DNA of 64,000 nucleotides from Bacillus sp. HSf4 (GCF_029537375.1 NZ_CP120679.1:4197501-4261500); one strand, 5' to 3'. Shown: positions 26,887-39,676, numbered from the stretch's first letter. Made by a program: numbers and translations. Notes: generated by a model not told the origin, from the letters alone.

Positions 26887-28476
26887 TTATATTTTTTCAT
26901 AAGCGGGAATCGTGAGAAATTCCGCAAATTCATCATCCAAAATCAGTTGTTCAAACACCTGTCCGGCCTCTTCGAAGCGGTCGCGCTGATATTGTTCCTT
27001 CCCGACTTCACCGATGATTTTCTGCATTTCTTCCTCTTTCATCGCTTTCACCATCTCAGCCGTCACTTTCCTGCCGTCATCAAGAATCCCCTTTGGATGG
27101 CGAATCCATTGCCATAGCTGCGCTCTTGAGATTTCCGCTGTTGCCGCATCCTCCATTAAGTGGTCAATCGGTGCAGCGCCTCTTCCCGACAGCCAGGAAG
27201 CGATGTAGCGGATGCCGGCGCTGATATTGGTGCGGACACCTTCCTCTGTAATCCGACCCTTCGGCACTTCAAGCAAATCCGTCGCTTTAATCTTGATATC
27301 ATCCCGTTCTCTATGAATCTGGTTGGCTGTCGGCATATGCTCATTAAATACATCAAGGGCTGTTTGAATCATGCCGGGGTGTGCGATCCATGTACCGTCA
27401 TGGCCGTCTTTTGCTTCACGCTCCTTGTCTTCGCGGATTTTGGCGAAAGCGGCCTCATTGATTTCCGGCTGGTCTTTCGCGGGAATCTGTGCGGCCATCC
27501 CTCCGATGGCGTGGACCCGCCGTTTATGGCACGTTTTGATGGCGAGCAGCGAGTAGGCTCTCATGTTGGGAACGGTCATCGTCACCGCCGAACGATCCGG
27601 AAGAATGACCTCATCACGGTTCTTGAATTTCTTAATGAAGCTGAAGATGTAATCCCAGCGGCCGCAGTTGAGACCTGCCGAGTGTTCCTTTAATTCGTAC
27701 AATATTTCATCCATTTCAAAAGCCGCCAAAATCGTTTCGATTAAGACCGTCGCTTTAATCGTCCCCTGCGGAATGCGCAAGTCGTTTTGCGCATAGACAA
27801 ACACGTCGTTCCAAAGCCTTGCTTCCAGATGGTTTTCGATTTTCGGGAGGTAGAAATAAGGGCCGCTTCCTTTTTTGATCAAAGCTTTGGCGTTATGAAA
27901 GAAATAAAGGCCAAAATCGAACAGGCTCGCTGACACAGGCTTGCCGTCGGCCAACACGTGTTTCTCCTCCAAATGCCACCCCCGCGGCCTGACCATGATC
28001 ACAGCCGGATTCTCCTTCAGCCGATAGTGTTTTCCGGCATCATTCGTAAACGAAATCGTCCCCCTGACCGCGTCTCTCAAATTGATTTGGCCTTCAATAC
28101 AATTTTTCCAAGTCGGTGAATTGGCATCTTCAAAATCGGCCATAAACACCTTAGCTCCGGAATTCAAGGCATTGATCACCATTTTTCTATCGACTGGCCC
28201 GGTGATTTCAACCCGACGGTCTTCCAAATCCGGCGGCAGCGGTGCGACCGTCCAGTTTTTTTCCCTGATGTATTTCGTCTCTTTTAAAAAATCGGGATTC
28301 TTTCCTTGATCAATTTCCGCCTGAACGATTTTCCGCAAATGCAGTAAATCCCGCCTTCTCCCGCCAAAATGGCGTTCAAGCCGCCCGATAAATTGAAGCG
28401 CTTCCTTTGTTAACAATTCTTCGTATTGCTGATTCATCGTTCCCGTCACTTTAAGCCCGATCTCTTCGGTTTTCAT
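26887..28476 (-). CDS. aceB: Malate synthase A
   Basis: 529 residues, a normal length for the A isoform. The RBS AAGGGGTAGGA precedes ATG 28476. Family landmarks include VFMADFEDANSPTWKN, MVRPRGWHLEEKH, the catalytic region NCGRWDYIFSFIKKFKN and DGTWIAHPGM near the C-terminus. It condenses glyoxylate with acetyl-CoA to malate. Its stop codon is immediately followed by aceA, so the two are co-transcribed. No obvious terminator separates it from the small zinc-ribbon gene upstream. Confidence 0.96.
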   Translation of the reverse strand: MKTEEIGLKVTGTMNQQYEELLTKEALQFIGRLERHFGGRRRDLLHLRKIVQAEIDQGKNPDFLKETKYIREKNWTVAPLPPDLEDRRVEITGPVDRKMVINALNSGAKVFMADFEDANSPTWKNCIEGQINLRDAVRGTISFTNDAGKHYRLKENPAVIMVRPRGWHLEEKHVLADGKPVSASLFDFGLYFFHNAKALIKKGSGPYFYLPKIENHLEARLWNDVFVYAQNDLRIPQGTIKATVLIETILAAFEMDEILYELKEHSAGLNCGRWDYIFSFIKKFKNRDEVILPDRSAVTMTVPNMRAYSLLAIKTCHKRRVHAIGGMAAQIPAKDQPEINEAAFAKIREDKEREAKDGHDGTWIAHPGMIQTALDVFNEHMPTANQIHRERDDIKIKATDLLEVPKGRITEEGVRTNISAGIRYIASWLSGRGAAPIDHLMEDAATAEISRAQLWQWIRHPKGILDDGRKVTAEMVKAMKEEEMQKIIGEVGKEQYQRDRFEEAGQVFEQLILDDEFAEFLTIPAYEKI

Positions 28477-28522
28477 TTGTTGATCCTACCCCTTTCCCCA
28501 TTTGTTATAAAACAGCCGCGGT

Positions 28523-28660
28523 TTATTCGCCCTTTTTGGCAAGACAGCGTTCACATTCCATGAAATAAGATTCAGCCTGCTCCTCTACCTGCTCTCCGCA
28601 TTCAGGACACGTTTTTTTCGGAAGCGTCCGGAAAAATTCCAGCGGACTTTTCATACTCAT
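28523..28660 (-). CDS. YhfH-like small zinc-ribbon protein
   Basis: 45 residues from ATG 28660, with an excellent RBS (AAGGAGGGAGG). It contains two CxxC motifs, KTCPECGEQVEE and MECERCLAKKG, the pattern of the YhfH family of about 45-residue proteins. Zinc binding is expected; the role is unknown. It lies 46 bp upstream of aceB on the same strand and may be co-transcribed. Confidence 0.8.
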   Translation of the reverse strand: MSMKSPLEFFRTLPKKTCPECGEQVEEQAESYFMECERCLAKKGE

Positions 28661-28795
28661 TTGCCTCCCTCCTTTTATAAAACAGTTTTATGTTTTTATT
28701 TTCTGTTGTAGTACAGTATACAGTGCAAAGATGAAAATGTACACACTTTTTCCAAAATTTTTTTGCCTAAATAAAAAAAGAATGTTCTCTTTTTA

Positions 28796-28827
28796 TTCAT
28801 AACTTGTTCATATTTATCTTTTAGAAT
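28796..28827 (+). promoter_or_regulatory. Second ykcB promoter with the same direct-repeat geometry
   Basis: TTCATA (28796-28801) and TTCATA (28807-28812) are an exact repeat at 11-bp period. A -10 TAGAAT (28822-28827) starts 15 bp after the second half, exactly as upstream of the first ykcB. Confidence 0.6.
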
Positions 28828-28853
28828 AGGGATCATAAAGAGGTGACATGATG

Positions 28854-30953
28854 ATGAAAATGAAAAAACCCGATTGGATACTTACAGTCATTTTGCTTGC
28901 AGCACTTATTCTGAATACATATAACATTTGGCAGGATGATGCCGCCAATCAGTATTACCTGGCGGCGGTGAAAAGCATGACGCAAAGCTTCCACAATTTC
29001 TTCTTTGCTTCATTTGACTCTTCCGGCTTTGTATCAGTTGATAAGCCGCCCGTAGTATTATGGATTCAGACCATCTTTGCAAAAGTTTTCGGTGTGCACA
29101 CCTGGAGCGTCATCCTTCCTCAGGCACTGGCCGGGGCCGGCTCCGTCTATCTGCTTTACAGGCTCATCAAGCCGAGATTCGGCAAGGGCGCGGCCCGCAT
29201 CTCAGCTCTTGTGATGGCGCTGACGCCGATCGCCGTGGCGGTCAGCCGGACGAACAACATCGACAGCATGCTTGTATTCACATTGCTTCTCGGCACATGC
29301 TGCCTGATGAAGGCGGTCAAACAAGGGAAGCTCATCTGGCTTCTCACCGCATTCGGAATCATCGGTCTCGGATTCAATATGAAAATGCTTCAGGCCTTAA
29401 TGGTGCTCCCGGCCTTTCTATTGTTTTATCTCATCGCGGCAAAGGCCAAATGGAAGAAAAAAATGGTATCGGCTGTACTGTCGCTCATTGTGCTCACAGG
29501 CATTTCGCTTTCATGGGCGCTTGTCGTCGACTACACATCGTCTGACAGCCGTCCGTATGTCGGAAGCAGCCAAACCAATTCCGTTCTTGAACTGGCATTC
29601 GGCTACAACGGTACGGAGCGCCTGCTCGGGCAAACGACAGGTAATGCGCGCGGAGACATGAACGGCTTGCAGCAGCCGACACAGAATGGAAATAACTCAT
29701 CTGACGGCGGGCCAAATGGCGGCATGCAGCCGCCGGGCGGCAAAAGCTTTTCTGACGACAATTCCCAAGCACAGGATGGAAATACGGCAAACGGCAGCTC
29801 TAATGGCCAAAACGGCAACATGCCGGGCGGCGGGCAGCAGCCCGACGGCGGAGGACAAGGCGGGCCTGGCGGTGGAAACGGAGGTCCCGGAGGGGGCAAT
29901 GGCGGAGGACAGAGCATGAACATGTTCGGCATCGGATCAGCCGGCCCATTCAGACTGTTCCAGTCGGCGCTATCCGGGCAGATCAGCTGGATGCTTCCAT
30001 TCGCACTGTTCGGCCTGCTCGGAGCGTTCATCAGCTGGTTCCGCGACCGCCGCGAAAAAGCGGGTGAAATGAAGGAAACCCTTTTCTGGGCAGCATGGCT
30101 CTTCCCTGTCGCCGGATTTTTCAGTATCGCAGGATTCTTCCACCATTACTACTTGATCATGCTGGCACCGCCGATCGCCGCACTGTCCGGAATCGGATGG
30201 TACGCGATGTACGGGTTGTACAAAAGTCAAAAGGACTGGGCAAGCTATCTGCTGCCGGCAGCCGTTCTGACGACGGCCGCATTCCAAGTCTATATTTTAA
30301 GCGGCTATACTGAGCAAATCGGCACCCTCTGGATGTATGTCCTGGGGATCTTGGGACTGGGCCTTACCATCGCCCTTCTCATCCTCAAGCGAAGCCATCC
30401 ATTCGGCAAGCAGCTGACGATCATCAGTTTGCTGATCCTTCTTCTGACACCTGTCTATTGGTCAGCGACACCGCTTCTATACAGCGGCAACAGCGTCCTT
30501 CCTGAATCAGGACCGCAGCTGCAAAGCTCAATGGGCGGAAGCGGAATGTTCAGCTCAGAAGTGGATGAAGGGCTGCTCTCATATCTTCGGGAACATAACA
30601 CGGGCGAAGAGTATTTATTCGCTACCTTGACGACAGTGACCGCAGCGCCGTATATCATCAATGCCGACGAAAACGTGATGGCGCTCGGCGGCTTCAACGG
30701 CACAGATCCGATCCTTTCGGTCAGCGAGCTGAAAAAACTCGTCCAAGAAGGAAAAGTGAAATACTTCCTGATCACAAGCGACAACTCAGGAAACAGTGAG
30801 CTTGTCTCCTGGATCAAAGAAAACGGCACGAACATTTCATCTGACGAATACAGCAGCACCGCAAACACGGACAGCACCGCACAACAGGGCATGAGGGGCG
30901 GCCCGGGCGGCGGACAGCAGCAGACGCTCTATAAGGTGGAGCTGTCGACATAA
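28854..30953 (+). CDS. GT39-type membrane glycosyltransferase, second YkcB paralogue
   Basis: 699 residues from the third of three tandem ATGs (28848, 28851, 28854); the RBS AGGTGA is 7 bp before the third. It is closely similar to the copy at 4056-6275 (SMTQSFHNFFFASFD, FVSVDKPPVVLWIQ, YVGSSQTNSVLELAFGYNG). It has one long low-complexity loop (about 260-360) rich in Gly, Asn, Gln and Pro, while the second loop of the first paralogue is missing. The C-terminal soluble domain is conserved, ending QQTLYKVELST. Unlike the first copy it has no adjacent ykcC, so it may depend on YkcC or another donor transferase in trans. Confidence 0.86.
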   Translation: MKMKKPDWILTVILLAALILNTYNIWQDDAANQYYLAAVKSMTQSFHNFFFASFDSSGFVSVDKPPVVLWIQTIFAKVFGVHTWSVILPQALAGAGSVYLLYRLIKPRFGKGAARISALVMALTPIAVAVSRTNNIDSMLVFTLLLGTCCLMKAVKQGKLIWLLTAFGIIGLGFNMKMLQALMVLPAFLLFYLIAAKAKWKKKMVSAVLSLIVLTGISLSWALVVDYTSSDSRPYVGSSQTNSVLELAFGYNGTERLLGQTTGNARGDMNGLQQPTQNGNNSSDGGPNGGMQPPGGKSFSDDNSQAQDGNTANGSSNGQNGNMPGGGQQPDGGGQGGPGGGNGGPGGGNGGGQSMNMFGIGSAGPFRLFQSALSGQISWMLPFALFGLLGAFISWFRDRREKAGEMKETLFWAAWLFPVAGFFSIAGFFHHYYLIMLAPPIAALSGIGWYAMYGLYKSQKDWASYLLPAAVLTTAAFQVYILSGYTEQIGTLWMYVLGILGLGLTIALLILKRSHPFGKQLTIISLLILLLTPVYWSATPLLYSGNSVLPESGPQLQSSMGGSGMFSSEVDEGLLSYLREHNTGEEYLFATLTTVTAAPYIINADENVMALGGFNGTDPILSVSELKKLVQEGKVKYFLITSDNSGNSELVSWIKENGTNISSDEYSSTANTDSTAQQGMRGGPGGGQQQTLYKVELST

Positions 30954-30959
30954 CAAAAT

Positions 30960-30992
30960 GCCCGCCGGATGAATCCGGCGGGCTTTTGTTTT
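30960..30992 (+). terminator. Terminator after the second ykcB
   Basis: GCCCGCCGGAT/ATCCGGCGGGC-type 10-11 bp GC stem (30960-30983) followed by TTTTGTTTT. Confidence 0.92.
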
Positions 30993-30997
30993 ACATC

Positions 30998-32938
30998 CTA
31001 CAGCGCCGACTTAATAACCTTTCGATAATAAAGTACCGACAACAGACCGAAAATAGAATACAAAGCGGTATACAACACCATCACGATAATCATCGGCGTC
31101 CACAGCTCTGCCCCGAACAAGAACCATCCGGACTTGACGGCAAAGTAGCTGTGAAAAAGACCAATGACCAACGGAATGCCGAAGTTGTAGATTTGCTTGA
31201 TCTGTATGCCCTTCAGCAAGTCCCCCCTTGTAAAACCGAGTTTTCTCAGTATCGTGTAATTCGGTTTCTCATCTTCGCTTTCATCCATTTGTTTAAAATA
31301 AAGGATGCATCCAGATGTGATCAAGAACGTCAGTCCTAAAAAGCCGACGATAAACATGAAAAGGCCGTAAATCGCTTTTTGAGACGTGCGTTCATCGAGG
31401 AGCGACAAATGCCGATCGCTTTGATTCACTTTTGCAAACAGCTTATTTGCCTGCTGCAGCTGATCTTCATTTTTCAGATTGATCCCGATAAATAAACTCG
31501 GTTCTTGCTGTAAGTTTGGATCTTTATTATCGTTTAGACGTTGAAACAGCGCATCATCGACAACCACAGCAGGCAATCCTCCACTGGTGAACTCATAGGA
31601 TAAGAGAAATTCCTTCCTTATCCCTACAAAGTTTAACGATGCCGTCTCCTGTCTGCTCTTGACTTGAATGGTGCCGGAATCTTTAAAAACCATCATGGTT
31701 TGCAAAAGATCATTATATCCGGATAAAATCACGTCTCCCTTCGGTATATCAATCCCGTTAATCTCTTGATCGCTGACAACAGGAAGGGAGAGGTTACGCG
31801 GGTCCCCAGCCATATCTTCAGGATCTCCCTCTAAAACCTGTTCCAGATTGAAGGACGCTTGCAGAACATGGATTTCTTCTTTGCTATAAGAAATGCCATT
31901 TTCGTCTAAGAGCCCCGCAAACCGCTTGGCATCCTTCTGACTGGTCATGGCAAAATCAGCCGCCACACTTTGTTCAGCCACTTTCTCTACGGAATAGTAC
32001 GCAATATAGCATAGGGACAATAAACTGATCGCCAGCGCCGAAACAGCTGTGATAATCGTTAATAACAGCGCGTTTGATTTCATTCGAAACATAATCGACG
32101 ACAAGGATAACACTTCGTAAACATTTAAGTAGCCTCCCTTGCTTTTGCGAATGATGTTGGAGACAAAGCTGACTGAACCTTTATAAAACAGGTACGTGCC
32201 GATCATGACAGACCCGAGAATCAAGCTCATCGCATAGAACAATTCGTTTATGGTCTTGAATTTTCCGCCAAACAGCTCGGTGGAAATGTAATACCCCGAC
32301 AAAATGAACACGATCCCCATTAAACCGATGATCATTTGGAAAACGGATATTCGTTTGACTTGATCCTCTGTAGATGAAGCTGCCTTAAACAAAGATAAAA
32401 TGCTTTGCTTTTTGATAAACGCGTAGTTCATCATCATCACCAAAAGGTAGATTCCGCAGAAGACAATGATGGTTTGGATTAATGCTTCCCAGGAAAAATT
32501 CAGTTTAGCTTTCGCTTGAACATCGACAATTTTGAACAAAATCATCAGCACGAGTTTTGATATCGAAAACCCGGCAAATACACCGATGACTAAAGAGCCA
32601 AAATACAGCATGACATTTTCCGCGCTCAGGATGCGGAAGATTTTTTGCTTCCTCATGCCGATTAATTGAAACAGGCCGATTTCTTGGCTCCGCCTCTTGA
32701 TAAAAATCGTATTGGCGTAGAGAATAAAAACCGCTACAACGGCCACGAGCAAAATAGAGGCTGTTTTTAATGCAGCCGCGCCTTTGATCGAAGATTTCAC
32801 TTCATTGATTGAAGGATCATACTGAAGCGTGACAAATGAGAAATAAAGCGCCACGCTGAAGACTAGCGCAAACACATAGAGGTAATAGTTCCTGATGTTT
32901 TTTCTTAAGTTTCGAAAGATCAGCTGATGAATGCTCAT
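30998..32938 (-). CDS. BceB-type ABC transporter permease (peptide antibiotic detoxification)
   Basis: 646 residues, the size of B. subtilis BceB. About ten TM helices: a first FtsX-like half (about 15-300), a large extracytoplasmic loop (about 315-510) between TM7 and TM8 that defines the Bce family and binds the drug complex, then three final helices. The start overlaps the ATPase gene stop by 4 bp. Bce modules free lipid II-cycle intermediates from peptides such as bacitracin or lantibiotics and also act as the stimulus sensor. The actual drug cannot be told; BceB, PsdB and YxdM are all candidates. Confidence 0.9.
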   Translation of the reverse strand: MSIHQLIFRNLRKNIRNYYLYVFALVFSVALYFSFVTLQYDPSINEVKSSIKGAAALKTASILLVAVVAVFILYANTIFIKRRSQEIGLFQLIGMRKQKIFRILSAENVMLYFGSLVIGVFAGFSISKLVLMILFKIVDVQAKAKLNFSWEALIQTIIVFCGIYLLVMMMNYAFIKKQSILSLFKAASSTEDQVKRISVFQMIIGLMGIVFILSGYYISTELFGGKFKTINELFYAMSLILGSVMIGTYLFYKGSVSFVSNIIRKSKGGYLNVYEVLSLSSIMFRMKSNALLLTIITAVSALAISLLSLCYIAYYSVEKVAEQSVAADFAMTSQKDAKRFAGLLDENGISYSKEEIHVLQASFNLEQVLEGDPEDMAGDPRNLSLPVVSDQEINGIDIPKGDVILSGYNDLLQTMMVFKDSGTIQVKSRQETASLNFVGIRKEFLLSYEFTSGGLPAVVVDDALFQRLNDNKDPNLQQEPSLFIGINLKNEDQLQQANKLFAKVNQSDRHLSLLDERTSQKAIYGLFMFIVGFLGLTFLITSGCILYFKQMDESEDEKPNYTILRKLGFTRGDLLKGIQIKQIYNFGIPLVIGLFHSYFAVKSGWFLFGAELWTPMIIVMVLYTALYSIFGLLSVLYYRKVIKSAL

Positions 32939-33690
32939 GCTAAAACCCCGCCTAACACACCCTGCGTCTTCATGATATCCTCGAAGAACATCTGCCTGTC
33001 CTGGCCGCCTTTATTGAGCTGCGAATACATTTGGCCGTCCTTTATAAAAACAACCCTGCTGCAGAAGCTGGCGGCGACGGGGTCGTGGGTGACCATAACG
33101 ATCGTAGCATGACGCTTTTGATTTAATCGGCTCAGCTTGTTTAATAAGTCTGATGCGGATTTTGAATCAAGCGCACCTGTCGGTTCATCTGCGAAAATAA
33201 TGTCCGGTTCATGAATAAATGCCCTCGCGGCTGAAGTCCGCTGTTTTTGGCCGCCGGAAATTTCATTCGGATATTTATTTTTCAGCTCGTAGATGCCCAG
33301 TTCATTCGCCACTTCCTCAAACTTTTGATTGGCTTCTTTTTTAGACATCTTCGTAATCGACAACGGCAGCAGAATATTTTCTTTCACCGTCAGCGTGTCT
33401 AATAAGTTGTATTCTTGAAAGATAAATCCGAGATGCTGCTTCCGGAATTCAGCGAGCTGTTTTTCCTTCATACCGGTCATCTCAACCTGGTTGATCGCAA
33501 TCGTTCCGTCGCTTACCTGATCAATGGAAGACAGCACATTCAGCAATGTTGTTTTACCCGAACCAGAAGGCCCCATAATGCCGACAAATTCACCCTTTTC
33601 GATATTGAGGTCGATTCCCTTTAATACTTCTTGTTTATTGAATTTATTTCCGTAGCTTTTTCGAATTTTATTCGCTTCTAATATCATCAT
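32935..33690 (-). CDS. BceA-type ABC transporter ATPase
   Basis: 251 residues; RBS AAAGGAG. Walker [17 protein letters not shown]-loop [12 protein letters not shown], signature [15 protein letters not shown] and Walker [17 protein letters not shown]. The signature reads [11 protein letters not shown], slightly different from the usual GGQQQRVAIAR but normal in Bce ATPases. Its own promoter lies in the gap behind the kinase gene, consistent with induction by the response regulator. Confidence 0.92.
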   Translation of the reverse strand: MMILEANKIRKSYGNKFNKQEVLKGIDLNIEKGEFVGIMGPSGSGKTTLLNVLSSIDQVSDGTIAINQVEMTGMKEKQLAEFRKQHLGFIFQEYNLLDTLTVKENILLPLSITKMSKKEANQKFEEVANELGIYELKNKYPNEISGGQKQRTSAARAFIHEPDIIFADEPTGALDSKSASDLLNKLSRLNQKRHATIVMVTHDPVAASFCSRVVFIKDGQMYSQLNKGGQDRQMFFEDIMKTQGVLGGVLA

Positions 33691-33722
33691 GTCGCAAAAC
33701 TCCTTTTTGTTGGATCATTTTC

Positions 33723-33728
33723 ATTATA
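33723..33728 (-). promoter_or_regulatory. Probable -10 of the bceAB-like promoter
   Basis: Minus strand TATAAT with no recognisable -35 at 17 bp, as expected for a promoter needing a response regulator. I could not find a clear Bce-type binding box in the gap. Confidence 0.4.
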
Positions 33729-33765
33729 AAAAGGCGGACAGCCGTTTTCCTTCGATTTACCTAAC

Positions 33766-33800
33766 AAAAAAGAAAAGCATGTGACATTATTGTCACATGC
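33766..33800 (-). terminator. Terminator after the histidine kinase gene
   Basis: Perfect stem GCATGTGAC/GTCACATGC (33777-33800, overlapping the kinase stop) followed on the minus strand by TTTTCTTTTTTG. It separates the regulator pair from the transporter genes. Confidence 0.85.
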
Positions 33801-34800
33801 CTATGACACGCACAAATTCATTTCGTTTCGGAAAAATTAATGTAAAGGTTGCACCCGCTCCTGGTTTTGAGTCGATTTCAATATCGATCAGCAGCGACTT
33901 GGCCGCTTTTTTTGCTAAATAAAGCCCCATTCCGGTAGATGCTTGATCATGGTGCTCCATTGTTGATGTAAACCCTTTGTCAAACACGCGCGGTATATCT
34001 TTAGGATCAATGCCCCGCCCAAAGTCTTTTACTTCGAGATGCACACGTCCGTCCACTTCATAGCTTTTCACGATAATATCGGACGCTTCACTGTATTTCA
34101 CTGCGTTGGTCAATAGCTGCCGAATGATAAAAGCCAGCCATTTCGAATCGCTGAGCACTTCCCCCGCCTCAAGCTGTATCTCAAACCCGATCCCTTTTTG
34201 AATGCACCAGGATTGTAAATCTTTTATTTCTTTAAATATCAATGATTTCAGTTCAAGGACTTCCGGTGAAAAGTCATTTTCGATAAAGGATATCCTTTTT
34301 TGATGAAGCTGCCGGTCGAGAAGCAGGTGAACGCGCAGCCATTCATACGAGAGCCTCGACTTTAGCGGTTCGTCTTCAATTGTCTCAATGATCAAATGCA
34401 TCGCGGAAAGCGGCGTTTTGACCTCGTGGATCCACGCCATCAGTTCATCCTTTTCATTGTCAAGCGCCAAGCGGTGACGCTTCGCCTCTTGCTTCAATTT
34501 CTCCGTCTGTCCGGTAATATTTCTTTCAACAAGCATTTCAAACGGTGTTTCCGCTTCATGAATATTTGTCACATCAAGATTGTTTTCCCATGCATCAAGG
34601 CTTTTGTAAAATTTGCTTTCCTTCCGAAAGCGGACAAAGATAAAAATCATCAATATCAAAAGCGATAAATAGACGATGTAAAGGATCGGCGTCAATGGGA
34701 TGGACGTATCGACAAAAGCGATCAACACAATCAGAAGCTGCTGACATAAAAATATGGCGATCCAGCTTCGCCTTTCAGTTAAAAATGCTTTGAGCATCAT
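33793..34800 (-). CDS. Intramembrane-sensing histidine kinase, BceS-like
   Basis: 335 residues, the size of BceS. Two TM helices (about 13-33 and 37-58) with almost no extracellular loop, then a coiled linker and DHp/CA domains: H-box MAWIHEVKTPLSAMH, N-box RQLLTNAVKYSE, DFGRGIDP and the G2 box TGMGLYLAKKAAK. Kinases of this group do not sense the drug; they read the flux of the partner Bce transporter, which is encoded just downstream. The start overlaps the regulator stop by 4 bp. Confidence 0.92.
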   Translation of the reverse strand: MMLKAFLTERRSWIAIFLCQQLLIVLIAFVDTSIPLTPILYIVYLSLLILMIFIFVRFRKESKFYKSLDAWENNLDVTNIHEAETPFEMLVERNITGQTEKLKQEAKRHRLALDNEKDELMAWIHEVKTPLSAMHLIIETIEDEPLKSRLSYEWLRVHLLLDRQLHQKRISFIENDFSPEVLELKSLIFKEIKDLQSWCIQKGIGFEIQLEAGEVLSDSKWLAFIIRQLLTNAVKYSEASDIIVKSYEVDGRVHLEVKDFGRGIDPKDIPRVFDKGFTSTMEHHDQASTGMGLYLAKKAAKSLLIDIEIDSKPGAGATFTLIFPKRNEFVRVIGM

Positions 34801-35486
34801 CGTGATCCTTCTTCTTTCGCCATATAGCCTTGGCCGACTTTCGTCTCGATAGATTGTCCCAGGTTCAAGGCATCCAGTTTTTTTCTCAGCCGGTTCACAT
34901 TGACCGTCAGCGTATTATCGCTGACAAAACGCTCATCGTTCCACAAGCTTCTGATCAGCTCTTCCCGGCTGACAATTTTATTTTTTTGGTCTATCAGCTG
35001 CTTCAATATAAACATTTCATTCTTCGTCAGTTCTATCGCTCCTTTTTCATTGCTGACGCGATTTTGTTCAACGTCAATGGTCGCTCCACACCACGTTTTC
35101 AGGATGTGAGGCTCTGTATTATAGTCATACACGCGACGGAAAATCGCTTGGATTTTGGCGATCAGGACATCAAAATGAAACGGTTTTTGTATAAAATCAT
35201 CCGCTCCCAGCTTCATGGACATGACCATATCAGCAGGATGGTCGCGCGAGGATAAAAAAAGAATCGGAACATTTGAACGGGAACGGATCAACCGGCACCA
35301 ATGAAACCCGTCAAATTTAGGGAGCTGAATATCGATGATGACGCAGTCTGGTTTGACCGCCGCAAATTCCTGCGTCACTTCGCTGAAATCGCTGATGCCG
35401 TACACATCATAGGACCAGCCGGATAAGCGTTCTTTTATTTCTTGAAACAGCGATTCATCATCTTCAATCAGCAACAGTTTAAACAT
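34797..35486 (-). CDS. OmpR-family response regulator, BceR-like
   Basis: 229 residues from ATG 35486 (MFKLLLIEDDESLFQEIKER), preferred over the longer frame from 35540. The receiver domain has DD at 9-10, phospho-Asp in CVIIDIQLPKFDG, the conserved Lys in ADDFIQKPF, then a C-terminal winged helix (ELTKNEMFILKQLIDQKNKI and VNRLRKKLD). It should activate the adjacent ABC genes in response to the kinase. Positional similarity to B. subtilis yxdJKLM is possible, while sizes match BceRSAB. Confidence 0.92.
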   Translation of the reverse strand: MFKLLLIEDDESLFQEIKERLSGWSYDVYGISDFSEVTQEFAAVKPDCVIIDIQLPKFDGFHWCRLIRSRSNVPILFLSSRDHPADMVMSMKLGADDFIQKPFHFDVLIAKIQAIFRRVYDYNTEPHILKTWCGATIDVEQNRVSNEKGAIELTKNEMFILKQLIDQKNKIVSREELIRSLWNDERFVSDNTLTVNVNRLRKKLDALNLGQSIETKVGQGYMAKEEGSR

Positions 35487-35563
35487 GGACCTCACCGCGC
35501 TTTTCTTTTTTATGTCAAGTGTATAGCAAATTGTTTTCACATGCTACAGAGAAGGGACAGAAT

Positions 35564-35595
35564 CAAAAAAAGCTGCTCCCCCAAAGGGAACAGCT
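35564..35595 (-). terminator. Terminator of the second beta-glucoside operon
   Basis: AGCTG-TCCC/GGGA-CAGCT stem (35571-35580 with 35586-35595, one mismatch), T run on the minus strand. Confidence 0.85.
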
Positions 35596-35600
35596 CAATC

Positions 35601-37013
<1,413 letters not shown>

Positions 37014-37071
37014 TCACCTCAAAATGATTTTTTTGTCCCCCTCCCGATGGGGAGAGGGGTGATCTTTATAT

Positions 37072-38981
<1,910 letters not shown>

Positions 38982-39038
38982 ATTGCATTTCTTTTTTAAG
39001 ATTTTAATAGCTTCGCCTCACCTCCTTATTTCAGGCAC

Positions 39039-39128
39039 AAAAAAAACCTAAATTACGCCGCCATTTTCGGGACAATATCCCAAAAATGATGCGCAACTTA
39101 GGTTTTGCCTGCATAGCAGTAACAATCC
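39039..39128 (-). promoter_or_regulatory. LicT-type RAT and terminator of the second bgl operon
   Basis: RAT at 39099-39128: GGATTGTTACTGCTATGCAG then GCAAAACCTA. Its 3' end overlaps a 14-bp stem (39045-39058 with 39091-39104) that contains two G-U pairs only in the minus-strand RNA, fixing its direction; a U run follows. No antiterminator gene lies upstream, so the LicT encoded at 20373 is the likely regulator. Confidence 0.92.
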
Positions 39129-39183
39129 TTAGGAACTTGGTGATATTAGTTTGTAACTATACTTTAGCACCTGGGTTTGTTTA

Positions 39184-39197
39184 TGTCAACGCTTTCA
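39184..39197 (-). promoter_or_regulatory. CcpA cre site of the second bgl operon
   Basis: The 14-mer TGAAAGCGTTGACA is identical to that at 20342-20355, upstream of the RAT. Confidence 0.75.
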
Positions 39198-39305
39198 TTA
39201 CGTATGATTCATAAAAAGTGTAATTAACTGCTTTGATCTCACTGTGTGGCAGCTCTCCAGTTTATTTCCTGCCCTTAGATTCAAGGGTTCCCAAAGTATT
39301 GGCAT

Positions 39306-39374
39306 TTCCTTAAAGGTAGATTGAAAGAATCAGGAATAATCGAATCAAAAAGTCCCGGATATTTTGTTAAATAA
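39306..39374 (+). pseudogene. Possible remnant of a GntR-type HTH gene
   Basis: A short open frame reads LKGRLKESGIIESKSPGYFV then Lys and stop, closely resembling the recognition-helix end and beta-wing of a GntR-family DNA-binding domain. No start or RBS is present upstream. It may be what is left of a bgl-operon regulator. Confidence 0.35.
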
Positions 39375-39405
39375 GGATATTTATTCAAAAAATATTAAAT
39401 TATCC

Positions 39406-39434
39406 TTGAAAATGGGTTTCTTCAGTAATACAAT
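39406..39434 (+). promoter_or_regulatory. SigA promoter of the peptide/E1-like island
   Basis: TTGAAA (39406-39411), exactly 17 bp, TACAAT (39429-39434). Start of transcription would be near 39441, 50 bp before the peptide gene. Confidence 0.7.
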
Positions 39435-39490
39435 GGAAATGTCAGCAAATTCAAATCTTTCCAACTATTATTGTGAAAGGCGGTGATACT

Positions 39491-39568
39491 ATGAATTTTG
39501 AAGAATATAAAGTTAGCGCTTCAAATATCCAGCTAAATGGAAAAGTTGTCATTAGTATTTATAAGTAA
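39491..39568 (+). CDS. Candidate RiPP precursor peptide, 25 residues
   Basis: ATG at 39491 with AAAGGCGGTGA upstream. The product begins MNFEEYKVSASNIQLNGK and ends VVISIYK; it is charged at the N-terminus, beta-prone at the C-terminus, and has no Cys. It is followed by a strong hairpin, then by a gene combining an RRE-like domain with a ThiF/E1 domain, and an exporter. This is the arrangement expected for a ribosomally made, modified peptide. A Glu-Glu pair (residues 4-5) recalls pantocin precursors; the C-terminal Lys argues against a microcin C type. It could instead be a leader peptide controlling translation of the next gene. Confidence 0.5.
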   Translation: MNFEEYKVSASNIQLNGKVVISIYK

Positions 39569-39607
39569 TAGAGAGAATACTTAAAGATTGAAGGAGCTGA
39601 CACTATA

Positions 39608-39640
39608 TACAAGAGCCATACATTTTGTACGGCTCTTGTA
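39608..39640 (+). other. Strong hairpin between peptide gene and enzyme gene
   Basis: TACAAGAGCC (39608-39617) pairs with GGCTCTTGTA (39631-39640), extended by TAC/GTA inside. The T-rich tract comes only after about 8 nt, so it is a weak terminator at best. It may set a high peptide-to-enzyme ratio or protect the peptide mRNA. Confidence 0.65.
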
Positions 39641-39676
39641 GTCGATCATTTTTATTGAAAAGAAGGAGCCAAATTA

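Noticed and set aside
39491..39568. Microcin C-type precursor interpretation of the 25-residue peptide
   Set aside because: MccA-type precursors end in Asn, which is the residue modified; this peptide ends in Lys.
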